Positions 29,301 to 37,306 of a stretch of DNA of 64,000 nt are shown here, piece by piece. The DNA is from Galbitalea sp. SE-J8 (GTDB lineage Bacteria > Actinomycetota > Actinomycetes > Actinomycetales > Microbacteriaceae), in assembly GCF_030345695.1 (NCBI RefSeq), contig NZ_JAUASV010000015.1, positions 22,551 through 86,550 of the forward strand, read 5' to 3'. Both the position numbers and the translations under genes were made by a program. The number at the start of each line of letters is the position of its first letter. Within the stretch, counting starts at the first letter, position 1. The notes beneath the pieces are model-generated. The model was not told the origin of the DNA. It did not search any database and was given only the letters and a program-made list of their open reading frames with translations.

Positions 29301-32170
29301 CGGACGGCGGGCGGCTCACGGTCGTCGCGGCCGAGCCCACCCGGACCGGGCTCGGCGTGTCGGTCTCCGACGGCCGCGTGCTCGTCATCCAGGCGCCCAC
29401 GGCACCGGGGACCTACGGCGTGCTCTACACCGTGCAGAACGCCGCGGGCGGCTCGAGCTCCGCGTTCGTGGTCGTCAGCGTCGCGGCGGACGCCCCGCTC
29501 GCGTACCCGGTCGTCGGCGACACCGTGCTCGGTCTCGCCGACATCGCGGGGCGCGGCACCGTGACCGTCGACGTGCTCCGCGGCGCGTTCTTCGCCGAGG
29601 GCCCGGTCGACGCTCTCGACGTCTCGGTGGTTCCCGGCTACGGCTCGGCCGCGACCGTCACGGCCGACAAGCGCATCGTCGTGCCCGTGCTCGCGGTCAG
29701 CCAGATCATCCCGTTCGTCGTCGCGCATCCCGACGACCCCGGGGTGCGCTCCTACGCGCTCATCCGGGTGCCGGGCAATGCGCAGGCGGTGCCGCAGATC
29801 AACGCGGCCGCGCCCCCGCTCGAGGTGGAGAGCGGCGCGACGCTCACGATCGAGCTCGCCCAGCGCGTGCTCACCGCGTCGGGCCGGGTGCGCCTCGCCG
29901 ACACCTCCAGCGTGCAGGCCACGCACGCGGACGGCGAGCCGCTCGTGGTCGACGAGGACACCCTGCGCTTCGTCTCGGCCACGGGCTACAGCGGGCCGGC
30001 ATCCGTCTCGTTCGAGGTCACCGACGGGCGCACCGCGACCGATCCGGAGGGCCGGCGCGCGGTCATCGTGCTGCCCATCTCGGTCGTGCCGAGCGCGAGC
30101 GCGCCGCCGGTGTTCACCGGAACCCTCATCGAGTTCGAGCCGGGCCAGCAGAAGCAGATCGACCTCGCGCGGCTCACCGAGGCGGCGCGCCCGGACGCCG
30201 TCGACGCGCTCGCCTTCTCCGTCGTCGGCACGCCGCCGACCGGCTTCTCGTACCGCGCGAGCGGGCACACGCTCACCCTGCGCGCGGACGACGATGCGCG
30301 GACGGGCACGCAGACCTCGATCTCGATCGCCGTGCGCGACCGCAACGGATCGGGTCGCTCCGGCCGCATCCGGCTCACGGTGGTCGGCTCCACGCGCCCG
30401 CTCGCCCAGCCCGTGCCCGACGTCGTGACCGTGCAGCGCGGCGTGGAGACCTCGATCGACGTGCTCGAGAACGACGAGGCGACCAACCCGTTCCCGCAGA
30501 CCGGCCTCGAGCTCGTCTCGATCGGCTCGTCGCTGCCCGCGGGCGTGCGCCTCGACACCGAGCTCGAGACCGGGCTCGTGACCATCCGGGTCGCGCGCGA
30601 CGCCGCACCCGTCGACACGGTCGTGCCGTACGTCGTCGAGGACGCCACGGGCGATCCCGCGCGCTACGGCTACGGCACGCTGCGCATCTCGGTGCAGGAC
30701 GTGCCCGCGACGCCCGCGGCGCCGGTGCGCCAGGCGGACTCGTTCGTGAACGGCGAGCTGACGCTGCGCATCACGCCGCCCGCGCAGAACAACTCCGCCA
30801 TCACGTCGTACCGCATCGTCAGCTCCAGCCGCGCCCCCATCGACCAGGACTGCGGGCTCGCGCTGATCTGCTCCGTGACCGGCCTCGACGTGGGCGCCGA
30901 GTACCGGTTCTCGGTCGTCGCGGTCAACGGCATCGGCCCGTCGAAGCGCAGCCCGGTGAGCGAGGCGTACACCGTCGACTACCGCCCCGCCGCACCCGCG
31001 ACCGTCACGGCGGCGCCGACGCCGCAGACGGATGCGCCCGCCGGACGCTCCATCACGGTGAGCTGGAGCGCCGTGCCCGATCCGAGCCCGGGCAGCGCGG
31101 TCACCGGCTACACGGTGACCGTGACCGGTCCCGGGGTGGACTTCTCGTCGGCGGCGACGAGCCCGTTCACGACGACCGCGGGCGGCGCGCTCGTCAACGA
31201 CGCGCAGTACACGGTGGCGGTGTACGCCCGCAATCGCGCGCAGGTGCTGAGCGACGACGACTGGCGGCGCGCGTCGACCACGGTGCGCACCGTGGGCCCG
31301 CCGTCGGCCCCCGCGAGCGGTCCGACGGCCGTGCTCGCGCCATCCGGGGACGGGTCGATCACCGTGAGCTGGGGACGCGCCACGCCGAACGGCGGCGCCG
31401 GGCCGAGCTACGCGGTCGCGCGCTTCGACGGCACGGTCGACACGCCGCCCTGCACGGTCGACGCGAAGCGGGGCGTGCTCGCGGGCGCCGCCGGCGCGAC
31501 GTCGCCCTACACCGACACGACGGCCGTGGACGGCGCGACGTACACGTACGTCGTGTACGCGGACAACGGGGTGTTCTGCGCCTCGACCGCCTCGGGCGCC
31601 GTCGAGAGCGAGCGGCCGCCGGGCCGGGCCGGCGCGACGCTCACCGCCGCGTACCGCGACGGCCGCCACGACCTGCGGGTCTCGGGGCTCAGCGCGCCCG
31701 GCACCGTCGCGCGCTACCAGTACCGCATCGGATCGGGCGCCTGGGCGGCCGTGTCGAACGGCGACTACCTCACGTCCGCCGCCGACGGAAGCGTCTACGG
31801 CGGCGCGGTCACGGCGCAGTTCCGGGCCTGCCGCGACGCGAGCGACTCGTTCTGCGGGCCGCCGTCGGCGGGCGTGACCGCGACCCCGGTGAACGTGCGC
31901 GCGGGCGTCACGACGTGCGTACCCGGATCGGCGCCGGTGTGGAGCGATCCGTCGAATCCCGCGGGTCCCGTGTCGGTGTCGCGGCAGTACTCGTACGACC
32001 GGCAGACGCCGCTGGTCACCGACTGGTCGGACTGGGAGGAGGAGCCCTATGGGGACGCCGACCCTGTACCGTCGGATGCGATCGGGGTGCGCGTACGCGC
32101 GACGGTCACCCTGCCCGACGGGTCGACGTGGGTCGACGTGGATTACGGAGAGGCGGCGTGCGGCCCATGA
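26324..32170 (+). CDS. Giant N-terminally anchored surface protein with Ig-like and FN3 repeats
   Basis: This 1948-residue protein starts with a short basic tail and one membrane helix (about 12-36). A beta-strand-rich, propeller-like region spans about 40-360, followed by an acidic linker near 370-385. Serial Ig-like (tandem-95/cadherin-like) modules run from about 386 to 1455, each opening with a pattern such as PIAxDD and LVNDVDPNGD or VLANDSDPDGG. FN3-like modules run from about 1462 to the end. There is no LPXTG motif or C-terminal helix, so the N-terminal helix is the only visible anchor. ATG 26324 follows the kinase stop by 8 bases. The frame is open further upstream but overlaps the kinase gene. 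A structural or adhesive envelope role is inferred. Confidence 0.85.
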   Translation: MPLSWLRAHRSFAVTATIAVIASVLVAVAAVTSAGFASQRVDTDDAAVWVAATDLGHVGRVNTQIAQLDAAVPVDGADERIAQDGRTVIALDTADARADVLDPVTSAVTATVPLPPEQPDLFLAGGIAAIFSSGTGQLWLRDAAGLESFDTRSRETLALGAGTVADATPGGVLVALTAATGQVRLIDLARGEVRSTRAAAIPVSRTVTVTVADGHTALLDAAARRLEVDGHVVDLSAIAPDDGSLVLQRPSDGGDGVLVAYDGGLALVPFTGGPPRILVPEAAGAPVAPVVVAGCAFAAWTGGSVWRDCGDGGRALSAGVVGSTGLAFQLNGEHVVLNDTASGTSWAVQGDGARVDNWGDFVDPDTRSDDETSTDDEDEVVVEKDQRPPIASDDDLGARPGRTTVLPVLVNDVDPNGDVLVIASVGALAGVDGAVVQLIDENQRLQISLPDDAAGVARFDYTVSDGRGGTDSARVTVSVRPDSVNGAPRQVRSTTREVAAGSSTLVSALDDWVDPDGDPVYVSSAVVSAPDSVSYTPDGSVRISADAGSSGRLPVALAVSDGRAVGSGSITATVVTRSRLTLVVDPFAVVVPAGQDVTVSPLDHVRGRTDSVRLNAVPPRTGATITPNYDAGEFVFSSDEVRTHYLTFVVTDDDSTATGVVRIDVVPPPDVNATPITVPKTAFVHEQSSTVLDVAGTDIDPAGGVLIVTGLDASPEHVEAEIVDQSAVRVSLTGPIAKGARIGYTVTNGLASATGSISVVDIPTPPTRQPPIARDDVATARVGDVVTIDVLANDEQPDGLPFSLDPRLVDPLTGASGLLFASGDHLRYLAPDHPGNFVGVYQISGSDGQVAQAEVRIQVREVDPATNRAPVPRAVTARVFAGRTVRIPIPLDGLDPDGDSVQLIGQSSNPGRGAVTATGADWVEYTAGEYSTGTDSFAYAVTDALGARATGTVRIGIAAPVGGTRDPVATRDEVTVRPGRAITVQVLANDSDPDGGRLTVVAAEPTRTGLGVSVSDGRVLVIQAPTAPGTYGVLYTVQNAAGGSSSAFVVVSVAADAPLAYPVVGDTVLGLADIAGRGTVTVDVLRGAFFAEGPVDALDVSVVPGYGSAATVTADKRIVVPVLAVSQIIPFVVAHPDDPGVRSYALIRVPGNAQAVPQINAAAPPLEVESGATLTIELAQRVLTASGRVRLADTSSVQATHADGEPLVVDEDTLRFVSATGYSGPASVSFEVTDGRTATDPEGRRAVIVLPISVVPSASAPPVFTGTLIEFEPGQQKQIDLARLTEAARPDAVDALAFSVVGTPPTGFSYRASGHTLTLRADDDARTGTQTSISIAVRDRNGSGRSGRIRLTVVGSTRPLAQPVPDVVTVQRGVETSIDVLENDEATNPFPQTGLELVSIGSSLPAGVRLDTELETGLVTIRVARDAAPVDTVVPYVVEDATGDPARYGYGTLRISVQDVPATPAAPVRQADSFVNGELTLRITPPAQNNSAITSYRIVSSSRAPIDQDCGLALICSVTGLDVGAEYRFSVVAVNGIGPSKRSPVSEAYTVDYRPAAPATVTAAPTPQTDAPAGRSITVSWSAVPDPSPGSAVTGYTVTVTGPGVDFSSAATSPFTTTAGGALVNDAQYTVAVYARNRAQVLSDDDWRRASTTVRTVGPPSAPASGPTAVLAPSGDGSITVSWGRATPNGGAGPSYAVARFDGTVDTPPCTVDAKRGVLAGAAGATSPYTDTTAVDGATYTYVVYADNGVFCASTASGAVESERPPGRAGATLTAAYRDGRHDLRVSGLSAPGTVARYQYRIGSGAWAAVSNGDYLTSAADGSVYGGAVTAQFRACRDASDSFCGPPSAGVTATPVNVRAGVTTCVPGSAPVWSDPSNPAGPVSVSRQYSYDRQTPLVTDWSDWEEEPYGDADPVPSDAIGVRVRATVTLPDGSTWVDVDYGEAACGP

Positions 32171-33153
32171 GCCCGAGCAGCGCGACGATGACGCCCGAGC
32201 AGGCGACGTGGTTCCACGACACGGTCGAGCGGCTGATCGCGAACGTCGAGACGGTGCTCATCGGCAAGACCTTCGTCGTGCGCCTGGCGTTCACGGCGCT
32301 GCTGTCCGACGGTCACCTCCTGCTCGAGGACGTTCCCGGCACCGGCAAGACGAGCCTCGCGCGTGCCGTCGCGCAGACCGTGTCGGGCACGAGCTCGCGC
32401 ATCCAGTTCACGCCCGACCTGCTGCCGGGCGACATCACGGGCGTGAGCATCTACGACCAGCGCTCGGGCGAGTTCGAGTTCCACCCCGGACCGGTGTTCG
32501 CGAACATCGTGCTCGCCGACGAGATCAACCGGGCGAGCCCGAAGACCCAGGCGGCGCTGCTCGAGGTCATGGAGGAGGGGCGCGTCACGGTCGACGGCGT
32601 GCCGCATCCGGTCGACGCGCCGTTCCTCGTCATCGCGACGCAGAACCCCATCGAGCAGGCGGGAACCTACCGCCTGCCCGAGGCGCAGCTCGACCGCTTC
32701 CTGATCAAGGCGTCGATCGGCTACCCCGACCACGCCGCGACGCTGCGCATCCTCGACGGCGCGGGCGTGAAGGCGCACGAGCTCGAGGTGCCCGCGATCG
32801 CGAGCACCCAGGTGGTGCGCGAGCTCGTGCGCCTCGCGCGCACCGTGCACGTCGACGCGTCGATCACCGACTACGTCTCCCGGCTCGTCGACGCGACGCG
32901 CTCCGCGCCGGAGGTGCGACTCGGAGCGAGCGTGCGCGGCGCGCTCGCGCTCGTGCGCAGCGCGAAGACGTACGCCGCGGCATCCGGCCGGCACTACGTG
33001 GTGCCGGACGACGTGAAGGCGCTCGCCGAGGGCGTGCTCGCCCACCGGCTCGTGCTCGACCCGGAGGCCGAGTTCGAGGGGGTGAGCGCGACGAGCATCA
33101 TCGCGCAGGTGCTCATCGAGACGCCGCCGCCGAGCGAGCGAGCCGGAATCTGA
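32167..33153 (+). CDS. MoxR-family AAA+ ATPase (envelope cluster)
   Basis: This 328-residue protein has Walker A EDVPGTGKTSLA, Walker B NIVLADEINRASPKTQ and the sensor region VIATQNPIEQAGTYRLPEAQLDRFL, all diagnostic of MoxR ATPases. Family members act as chaperones that mature or assemble protein complexes and are usually paired with DUF58 and VWA proteins. The ATG overlaps the stop of the giant surface-protein gene by four bases, and the DUF58 gene follows 7 bases after its stop, so the three are one coupled unit. A second MoxR is encoded at 56833-58149. Confidence 0.93.
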   Translation: MSPSSATMTPEQATWFHDTVERLIANVETVLIGKTFVVRLAFTALLSDGHLLLEDVPGTGKTSLARAVAQTVSGTSSRIQFTPDLLPGDITGVSIYDQRSGEFEFHPGPVFANIVLADEINRASPKTQAALLEVMEEGRVTVDGVPHPVDAPFLVIATQNPIEQAGTYRLPEAQLDRFLIKASIGYPDHAATLRILDGAGVKAHELEVPAIASTQVVRELVRLARTVHVDASITDYVSRLVDATRSAPEVRLGASVRGALALVRSAKTYAAASGRHYVVPDDVKALAEGVLAHRLVLDPEAEFEGVSATSIIAQVLIETPPPSERAGI

Positions 33154-33160
33154 CGGCGCG

Positions 33161-34600
33161 ATGACCACGCCCGGCAGCCCGACGACGCCCGGCCGCCCGG
33201 CGCCCGGCAGCCCGACGACGCGCCGCTCCCCGCGGGCGACGGGCACGCAGAGCACGGGTGGCACGGGTGGCACGACCGTGCGCGACACGCTCGCGATCAC
33301 GGGCTCGCGCTCGCGGCTCGCCGGGGAGCGGGGCGTCGCGGCGGATGCCGTGGTCGGCCTCGGGCGCGTCGCCCGCACCGTGCGCGCCGTTCTCGCCCGC
33401 ACGCTGCGCCGGGTCGCGGAGATCGTCACGCCGCTCGGCTGGTCGGTGCTGGGCGCGATCCCGGTCGGCCTCGTCGTCGGCTACGCGTTCGGCTGGGCCG
33501 AGTTCCTCACGATCGGCTGGGCGTCGGTCGCGCTCGTGGCCATCGCGGTGATGTACCTCGCGACCGGCTCGGTCGACTCGATCGCGCTCAGCGTGCCGCG
33601 CAACCGGATCGTCGCGGGGGAGAGCACGACGGGCACGGTGCGGGCGGCCAACGCCCGCCGTCGTCGCGCGCTCGGCATCATCGTCGAGGTGCCCGTCGGC
33701 GACGGGCTCGCCCGCATCCCGCTGCCACCGCTCGCCCGCGGGGAGGTCGCCGAGCGCGCGTTCGCCGTGCCGACCGCCCGCCGCGGCGTGCTCACCGTCG
33801 GTCCCGCCCGCACCGTGAACGCCGACCCGATCGGGCTCGTGCGCCGGGAGCTCGTGTTCAGCGGCATGACCGAGCTGTTCGTGCACCCCCGCACCGTGTC
33901 GCTCGCGGGCGTCGCGGGCGGCCTCACGCCCGACCTGGAGGGGCAGGCGCAGCGCGAGCTGACCGCGAGCGACCTCGCGTTCCACGCCGTGCGCGAGTAC
34001 CTGCCGGGCGACGAGCGCCGGCACATCCACTGGCGGTCGACGGCGAAGACCGGCCGCTACATGGTGCGGCAGTTCGAGCAGACCCGGCGCAGCAGCCTCG
34101 TGATCGCGCTCGCCCTCGACGAGGGCGGCTACGCCTCCGACGCGGAGTTCGAGCTCGCCGTGAGCGTCGCGGCGAGCATCGGTGCCCGGGCCGTGCGCAC
34201 GACCCGGGATGTCGCGTTCGTGGTGAGCGCGGATGCGCCGACGCGCGTGCGTGCGGACGCCCCCGTCATCCGTTCGCTGTCGACGGTCACCCCGGCGCGC
34301 CTGCTCGACGATCTCGCGCGGGTCGACCGCGCCGTGGATCGCGCCGACCTGCCGACGGTCGCACGCGTCGCGGCCGCCGCGACGCGCGGGGCGAGCGTCG
34401 CGTTCCTGGTCTGCGGGTCGGCGGTGTCCGCCTCCGCCGTGCGCCGCTCCGCCGCCCGGTTCGACCCCGGTGTGCGGGTCGTCGCCCTGATCGTGGACCC
34501 GGATGCCGCGCCGGAGTACTCGCGCACGCGCGCACTCGCGGTGGCGCGCCTCGGCGCGCTCGACGACGTGCGCGGCGCGATCGAGCGGGTGCTCGGATGA
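33161..34600 (+). CDS. DUF58-domain membrane protein (envelope cluster)
   Basis: This 479-residue protein has a low-complexity Thr/Pro/Gly-rich N-terminus and two membrane helices at about 90-130. The DUF58 signature YLPGDERRHIHWRSTAKTGRYMVRQFEQT lies near residues 280-310. The C-terminal part resembles a VWA-like fold but has no clear MIDAS motif. DUF58 proteins are the standard partner of MoxR ATPases. Its stop overlaps the next ATG by four bases. Confidence 0.9.
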   Translation: MTTPGSPTTPGRPAPGSPTTRRSPRATGTQSTGGTGGTTVRDTLAITGSRSRLAGERGVAADAVVGLGRVARTVRAVLARTLRRVAEIVTPLGWSVLGAIPVGLVVGYAFGWAEFLTIGWASVALVAIAVMYLATGSVDSIALSVPRNRIVAGESTTGTVRAANARRRRALGIIVEVPVGDGLARIPLPPLARGEVAERAFAVPTARRGVLTVGPARTVNADPIGLVRRELVFSGMTELFVHPRTVSLAGVAGGLTPDLEGQAQRELTASDLAFHAVREYLPGDERRHIHWRSTAKTGRYMVRQFEQTRRSSLVIALALDEGGYASDAEFELAVSVAASIGARAVRTTRDVAFVVSADAPTRVRADAPVIRSLSTVTPARLLDDLARVDRAVDRADLPTVARVAAAATRGASVAFLVCGSAVSASAVRRSAARFDPGVRVVALIVDPDAAPEYSRTRALAVARLGALDDVRGAIERVLG

Positions 34601-36894
34601 GCCGCGCCGCCGTCGCCGTGACGACGCTGTTCTACACGCTCGCCCTCGGCCTCGCGACCGCGACGTTCTGGCTCGTCTACCAGGACCCCTGGTTCTTCGT
34701 GGTCGCGGGCGCCGGGATGCTCGGCGGTGTCGGCCTGGCCCTCGTCGGCCGCGCCCTGCGCTGGCCGGCCCCCGTGGTCGCGATCGTCGCCCTCGTGCTG
34801 TTCGCCCTCGCCGGCGTGCCGCTCGCCGTGCCGGGGGCGGCGATCGGCGGCGTGCTGCCCTCGCTCGACGGCGAGGTGCAGCTGTTCGCCGCCGTCGTGA
34901 CGTCGTGGAAGCAGCTCGTCACCATCGCGCCGCCGGTCGGCGGCTACCAGGCGCTGCTCGTGCCGCCGCTGCTGCTCGCGTTCGCCGGCGGTGTCGTGGG
35001 CGCGAGCACGCTCACCCGCACGCGCATCCCGGACGCTGCGGCGCTCGTGCCCGTCGCCGTGTTCACCGTCGCGATCGCGCTCGGCGTCGAGACGGTGCGC
35101 TTCCCGCGCGCGAGCGGGCTGCTGCTGCTCGCGCTGCTGCTCGCGATGATCGTCAGCCGCCGGGCGTTCTCGCGCCGGGCGGCGGTCGCGCGCGCGCTCG
35201 CCGCGACGCCCGGCGTGCTGCGTCCGCACGCGATCGCGGGCGCCGAGCGCCGCCGCACGGTGCGCTCGGCGGCGCTCGCCGTCGGCATCGTGCTCGTCGC
35301 GAGCACGGTCGGTGCGGCGGCCGCCGTCGTCGCGCCCGCGCAGCACGCCCGCTCCGTGGTGCGATCCGTCGTCCCGCAGCCGTTCGACGCGAACGCCTAC
35401 CCCAGCCCGCTCGGCGCGTTCCGCTCGTACCTGCGGCAGCCGACGCGCGACGCCACGCTGTTCACGGTGACGGGCCTCGCACCGGGTGCGCGCATCCGTC
35501 TCGCCACCCTCGACGCGTACGACGGCGTGTCGTACACGGTGGGCGGCACGGGGGCGGACGCGGCCTACTTCTCCCGACTGCCGTTCCGCATCGACCGCTC
35601 CGCCGAGCCGGGTCGCGCGAGCACCGTGTCGATCGTCGTCGGCGACTACGCGGGACGCTGGCTGCCGACGATCGGCGACGTGGAGACGGTGCGCTTCGCC
35701 GGCCCGCGCGCCGCGGCGCTCGGCGACGAGCTCGTCATCGACCCGGAGACGAGCACGGCCGCCGTGCCCCCGGGCGTCGAGACGGGCGACGTCGTGACGA
35801 TCGACTCCGTGCTGCCGGTGGCGCCGCCCGAGTCGGCCTGGCCGTCGCTGACCCCCGGCGCCGCGGTCGTGCCCGGCGCGAGCGTCGTGCCCGAGGGACT
35901 GGAGGTCGCGCTCGCGGCGTTCACCGCGGGAGCGACGGATGCCGGCGAGCGGCTCGCGGCGATGGTCGCGGGACTGCGCGCGGGCACCCTGAGCCACGGC
36001 GAGGCCGGCCAGGCGAGGAGCGCGCCCGGACACTCCGCGGCGCGCATCACGACGCTGCTGTCGAGCGAGGCGATGGTCGGCGACCAGGAGCAGTACGCCG
36101 TCGCGGGCGCCCTCATGGCCGGGCAGCTCGGCTTCCCGGCGCGCGTCGTGGTCGGCTTCGCGCCCGACGTCTCGGCCGGCGGCAGCACGCCCGTGACGGG
36201 CGCCGACGTGAGCGCCTGGCTGGAGGTCGACACCGCGCAGAACGGCTGGGTGCCGATCGACGTGACGCCGACCACGACCGAGGTGCCGGCGACCTCGGAC
36301 GATGACGACGACGCGGTCGCCCGACCGCCCACGATCGTACGGGTGACGCCGGGCGACGTGCCGGAGGAGACGGGCGCCGCCGACCCGGAGAACACGCACG
36401 CGGCGTCCCCGCTCGACGGCGTTCTCGCCACCGTGCTCGCGATCGTGCGGGCGGCGTCCTGGGTGCTCGCGGTGCTCGGCGTCGTCGCCGCCCCGTTCGT
36501 CTCGATCGTCGTCGCGAAGGCCCGTCGACGCCGCCGGCGGCGGCGCCGGGGGCCGCCCTCGGCGCGCGTCGCCGCCGGCTGGCGGGAGTTCGAGGACGCG
36601 GTCGTCGACCACGGATACGGCGTTCCGCAGTCGGCGACCCGGGCGGAGTTCGCCGCGACGCTGTCGAGCTCGCGGGCGCTCGTGCTCGCGGCGGTCGCGG
36701 ACCGGGCGGCGTTCGGGCCCGACGCCGTCGACGACGAGGAGGTCGGCCGCGTCTGGCGGGCGGTCGACGAGCTGCGGGCCGCGCTCGACCGCGGCTCGGG
36801 AGGGTGGGGCCGCGTGCGGGCGCGGGTCTCGCTGCGCTCGTTCGGCCGGTCGCGCCGCGCCCGCGTCGCGCGGCGCCGGGGCGCATCCTCGTGA
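34597..36894 (+). CDS. Transglutaminase-like membrane protein with altered catalytic residues
   Basis: This 765-residue protein has about six N-terminal membrane helices, a periplasm-facing region, a transglutaminase-like core near residues 490-550, another helix near 610-640 and a cytoplasmic DUF4129-like tail. In the family the core reads roughly GDCEQFA, later HAW, then DPTP. Here it reads GDQEQYA (Gln497 for Cys), DVSAW (Ser539 for His) and IDVTPT, with the Asp kept. Two of the three catalytic residues are gone, so it is predicted to be a non-catalytic binding or scaffold protein. It sits between the DUF58 and FHA genes with four-base overlaps on both sides. Confidence 0.88.
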   Translation: MSRAAVAVTTLFYTLALGLATATFWLVYQDPWFFVVAGAGMLGGVGLALVGRALRWPAPVVAIVALVLFALAGVPLAVPGAAIGGVLPSLDGEVQLFAAVVTSWKQLVTIAPPVGGYQALLVPPLLLAFAGGVVGASTLTRTRIPDAAALVPVAVFTVAIALGVETVRFPRASGLLLLALLLAMIVSRRAFSRRAAVARALAATPGVLRPHAIAGAERRRTVRSAALAVGIVLVASTVGAAAAVVAPAQHARSVVRSVVPQPFDANAYPSPLGAFRSYLRQPTRDATLFTVTGLAPGARIRLATLDAYDGVSYTVGGTGADAAYFSRLPFRIDRSAEPGRASTVSIVVGDYAGRWLPTIGDVETVRFAGPRAAALGDELVIDPETSTAAVPPGVETGDVVTIDSVLPVAPPESAWPSLTPGAAVVPGASVVPEGLEVALAAFTAGATDAGERLAAMVAGLRAGTLSHGEAGQARSAPGHSAARITTLLSSEAMVGDQEQYAVAGALMAGQLGFPARVVVGFAPDVSAGGSTPVTGADVSAWLEVDTAQNGWVPIDVTPTTTEVPATSDDDDDAVARPPTIVRVTPGDVPEETGAADPENTHAASPLDGVLATVLAIVRAASWVLAVLGVVAAPFVSIVVAKARRRRRRRRRGPPSARVAAGWREFEDAVVDHGYGVPQSATRAEFAATLSSSRALVLAAVADRAAFGPDAVDDEEVGRVWRAVDELRAALDRGSGGWGRVRARVSLRSFGRSRRARVARRRGASS

Positions 36895-37217
36895 CCGCCG
36901 GGTTCGCGCTGCAGTTCAGCACGGGCGAGTTCGTCGAGGTGCGCGGCGCGGGCCTCGTCGGCCGCGCACCGGCGGCCGAGCCGGGGGAGCGGGTCGACCA
37001 GCTCGTGCCGATCACCGACCCGACGCGCTCGGTCTCGAAGACGCACCTCGCGTTCGGCATCGACGACGGCGCGCTCTGGGTGAGCGACCGCCACAGCGCG
37101 AACGGCACGCGCGTCGAGTCGGGCGGCACGCAGCGTCGCTGCGAGCCCGGGCGGCGCTACCGGGTGCCGCGCGGCGGCCGGATCTGGATCGGCGATCAGT
37201 TCATCGTGGTCGGCTGA
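36891..37217 (+). CDS. FHA-domain protein 2
   Basis: This 108-residue protein is almost entirely one FHA domain: LVGRAP, SVSKTHLAF (Ser, His) and SANGTRV (Asn, Gly) are the phosphothreonine-binding residues. The GTG start overlaps the previous stop (GTGA). A longer frame exists upstream but is read through the transglutaminase-like gene. It precedes the EccC/FtsK-like ATPase gene. In the EssC ATPases of Firmicutes type VII secretion systems, FHA domains are fused to the N-terminus of the ATPase, so this small protein may be the separate equivalent. Confidence 0.85.
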   Translation: MTAGFALQFSTGEFVEVRGAGLVGRAPAAEPGERVDQLVPITDPTRSVSKTHLAFGIDDGALWVSDRHSANGTRVESGGTQRRCEPGRRYRVPRGGRIWIGDQFIVVG

Positions 37218-37306
37218 CCGGCGACCCGTCCTCCCCAGGCGCCCGCGCGGGTCGCCCGCGCCCATCCCGGCGTCGGCGGATGCCGCGGCGCGGTTCACTG
37301 CCTCGC

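Noticed and set aside
25205..31669. A 2154-codon open frame on the minus strand opposite the kinase and giant-protein genes
   Set aside because: It is an antisense shadow of GC-rich coding sequence: rich in Arg, His, Asp and Val, no domains, and the plus-strand product has clear Ig and FN3 modules.
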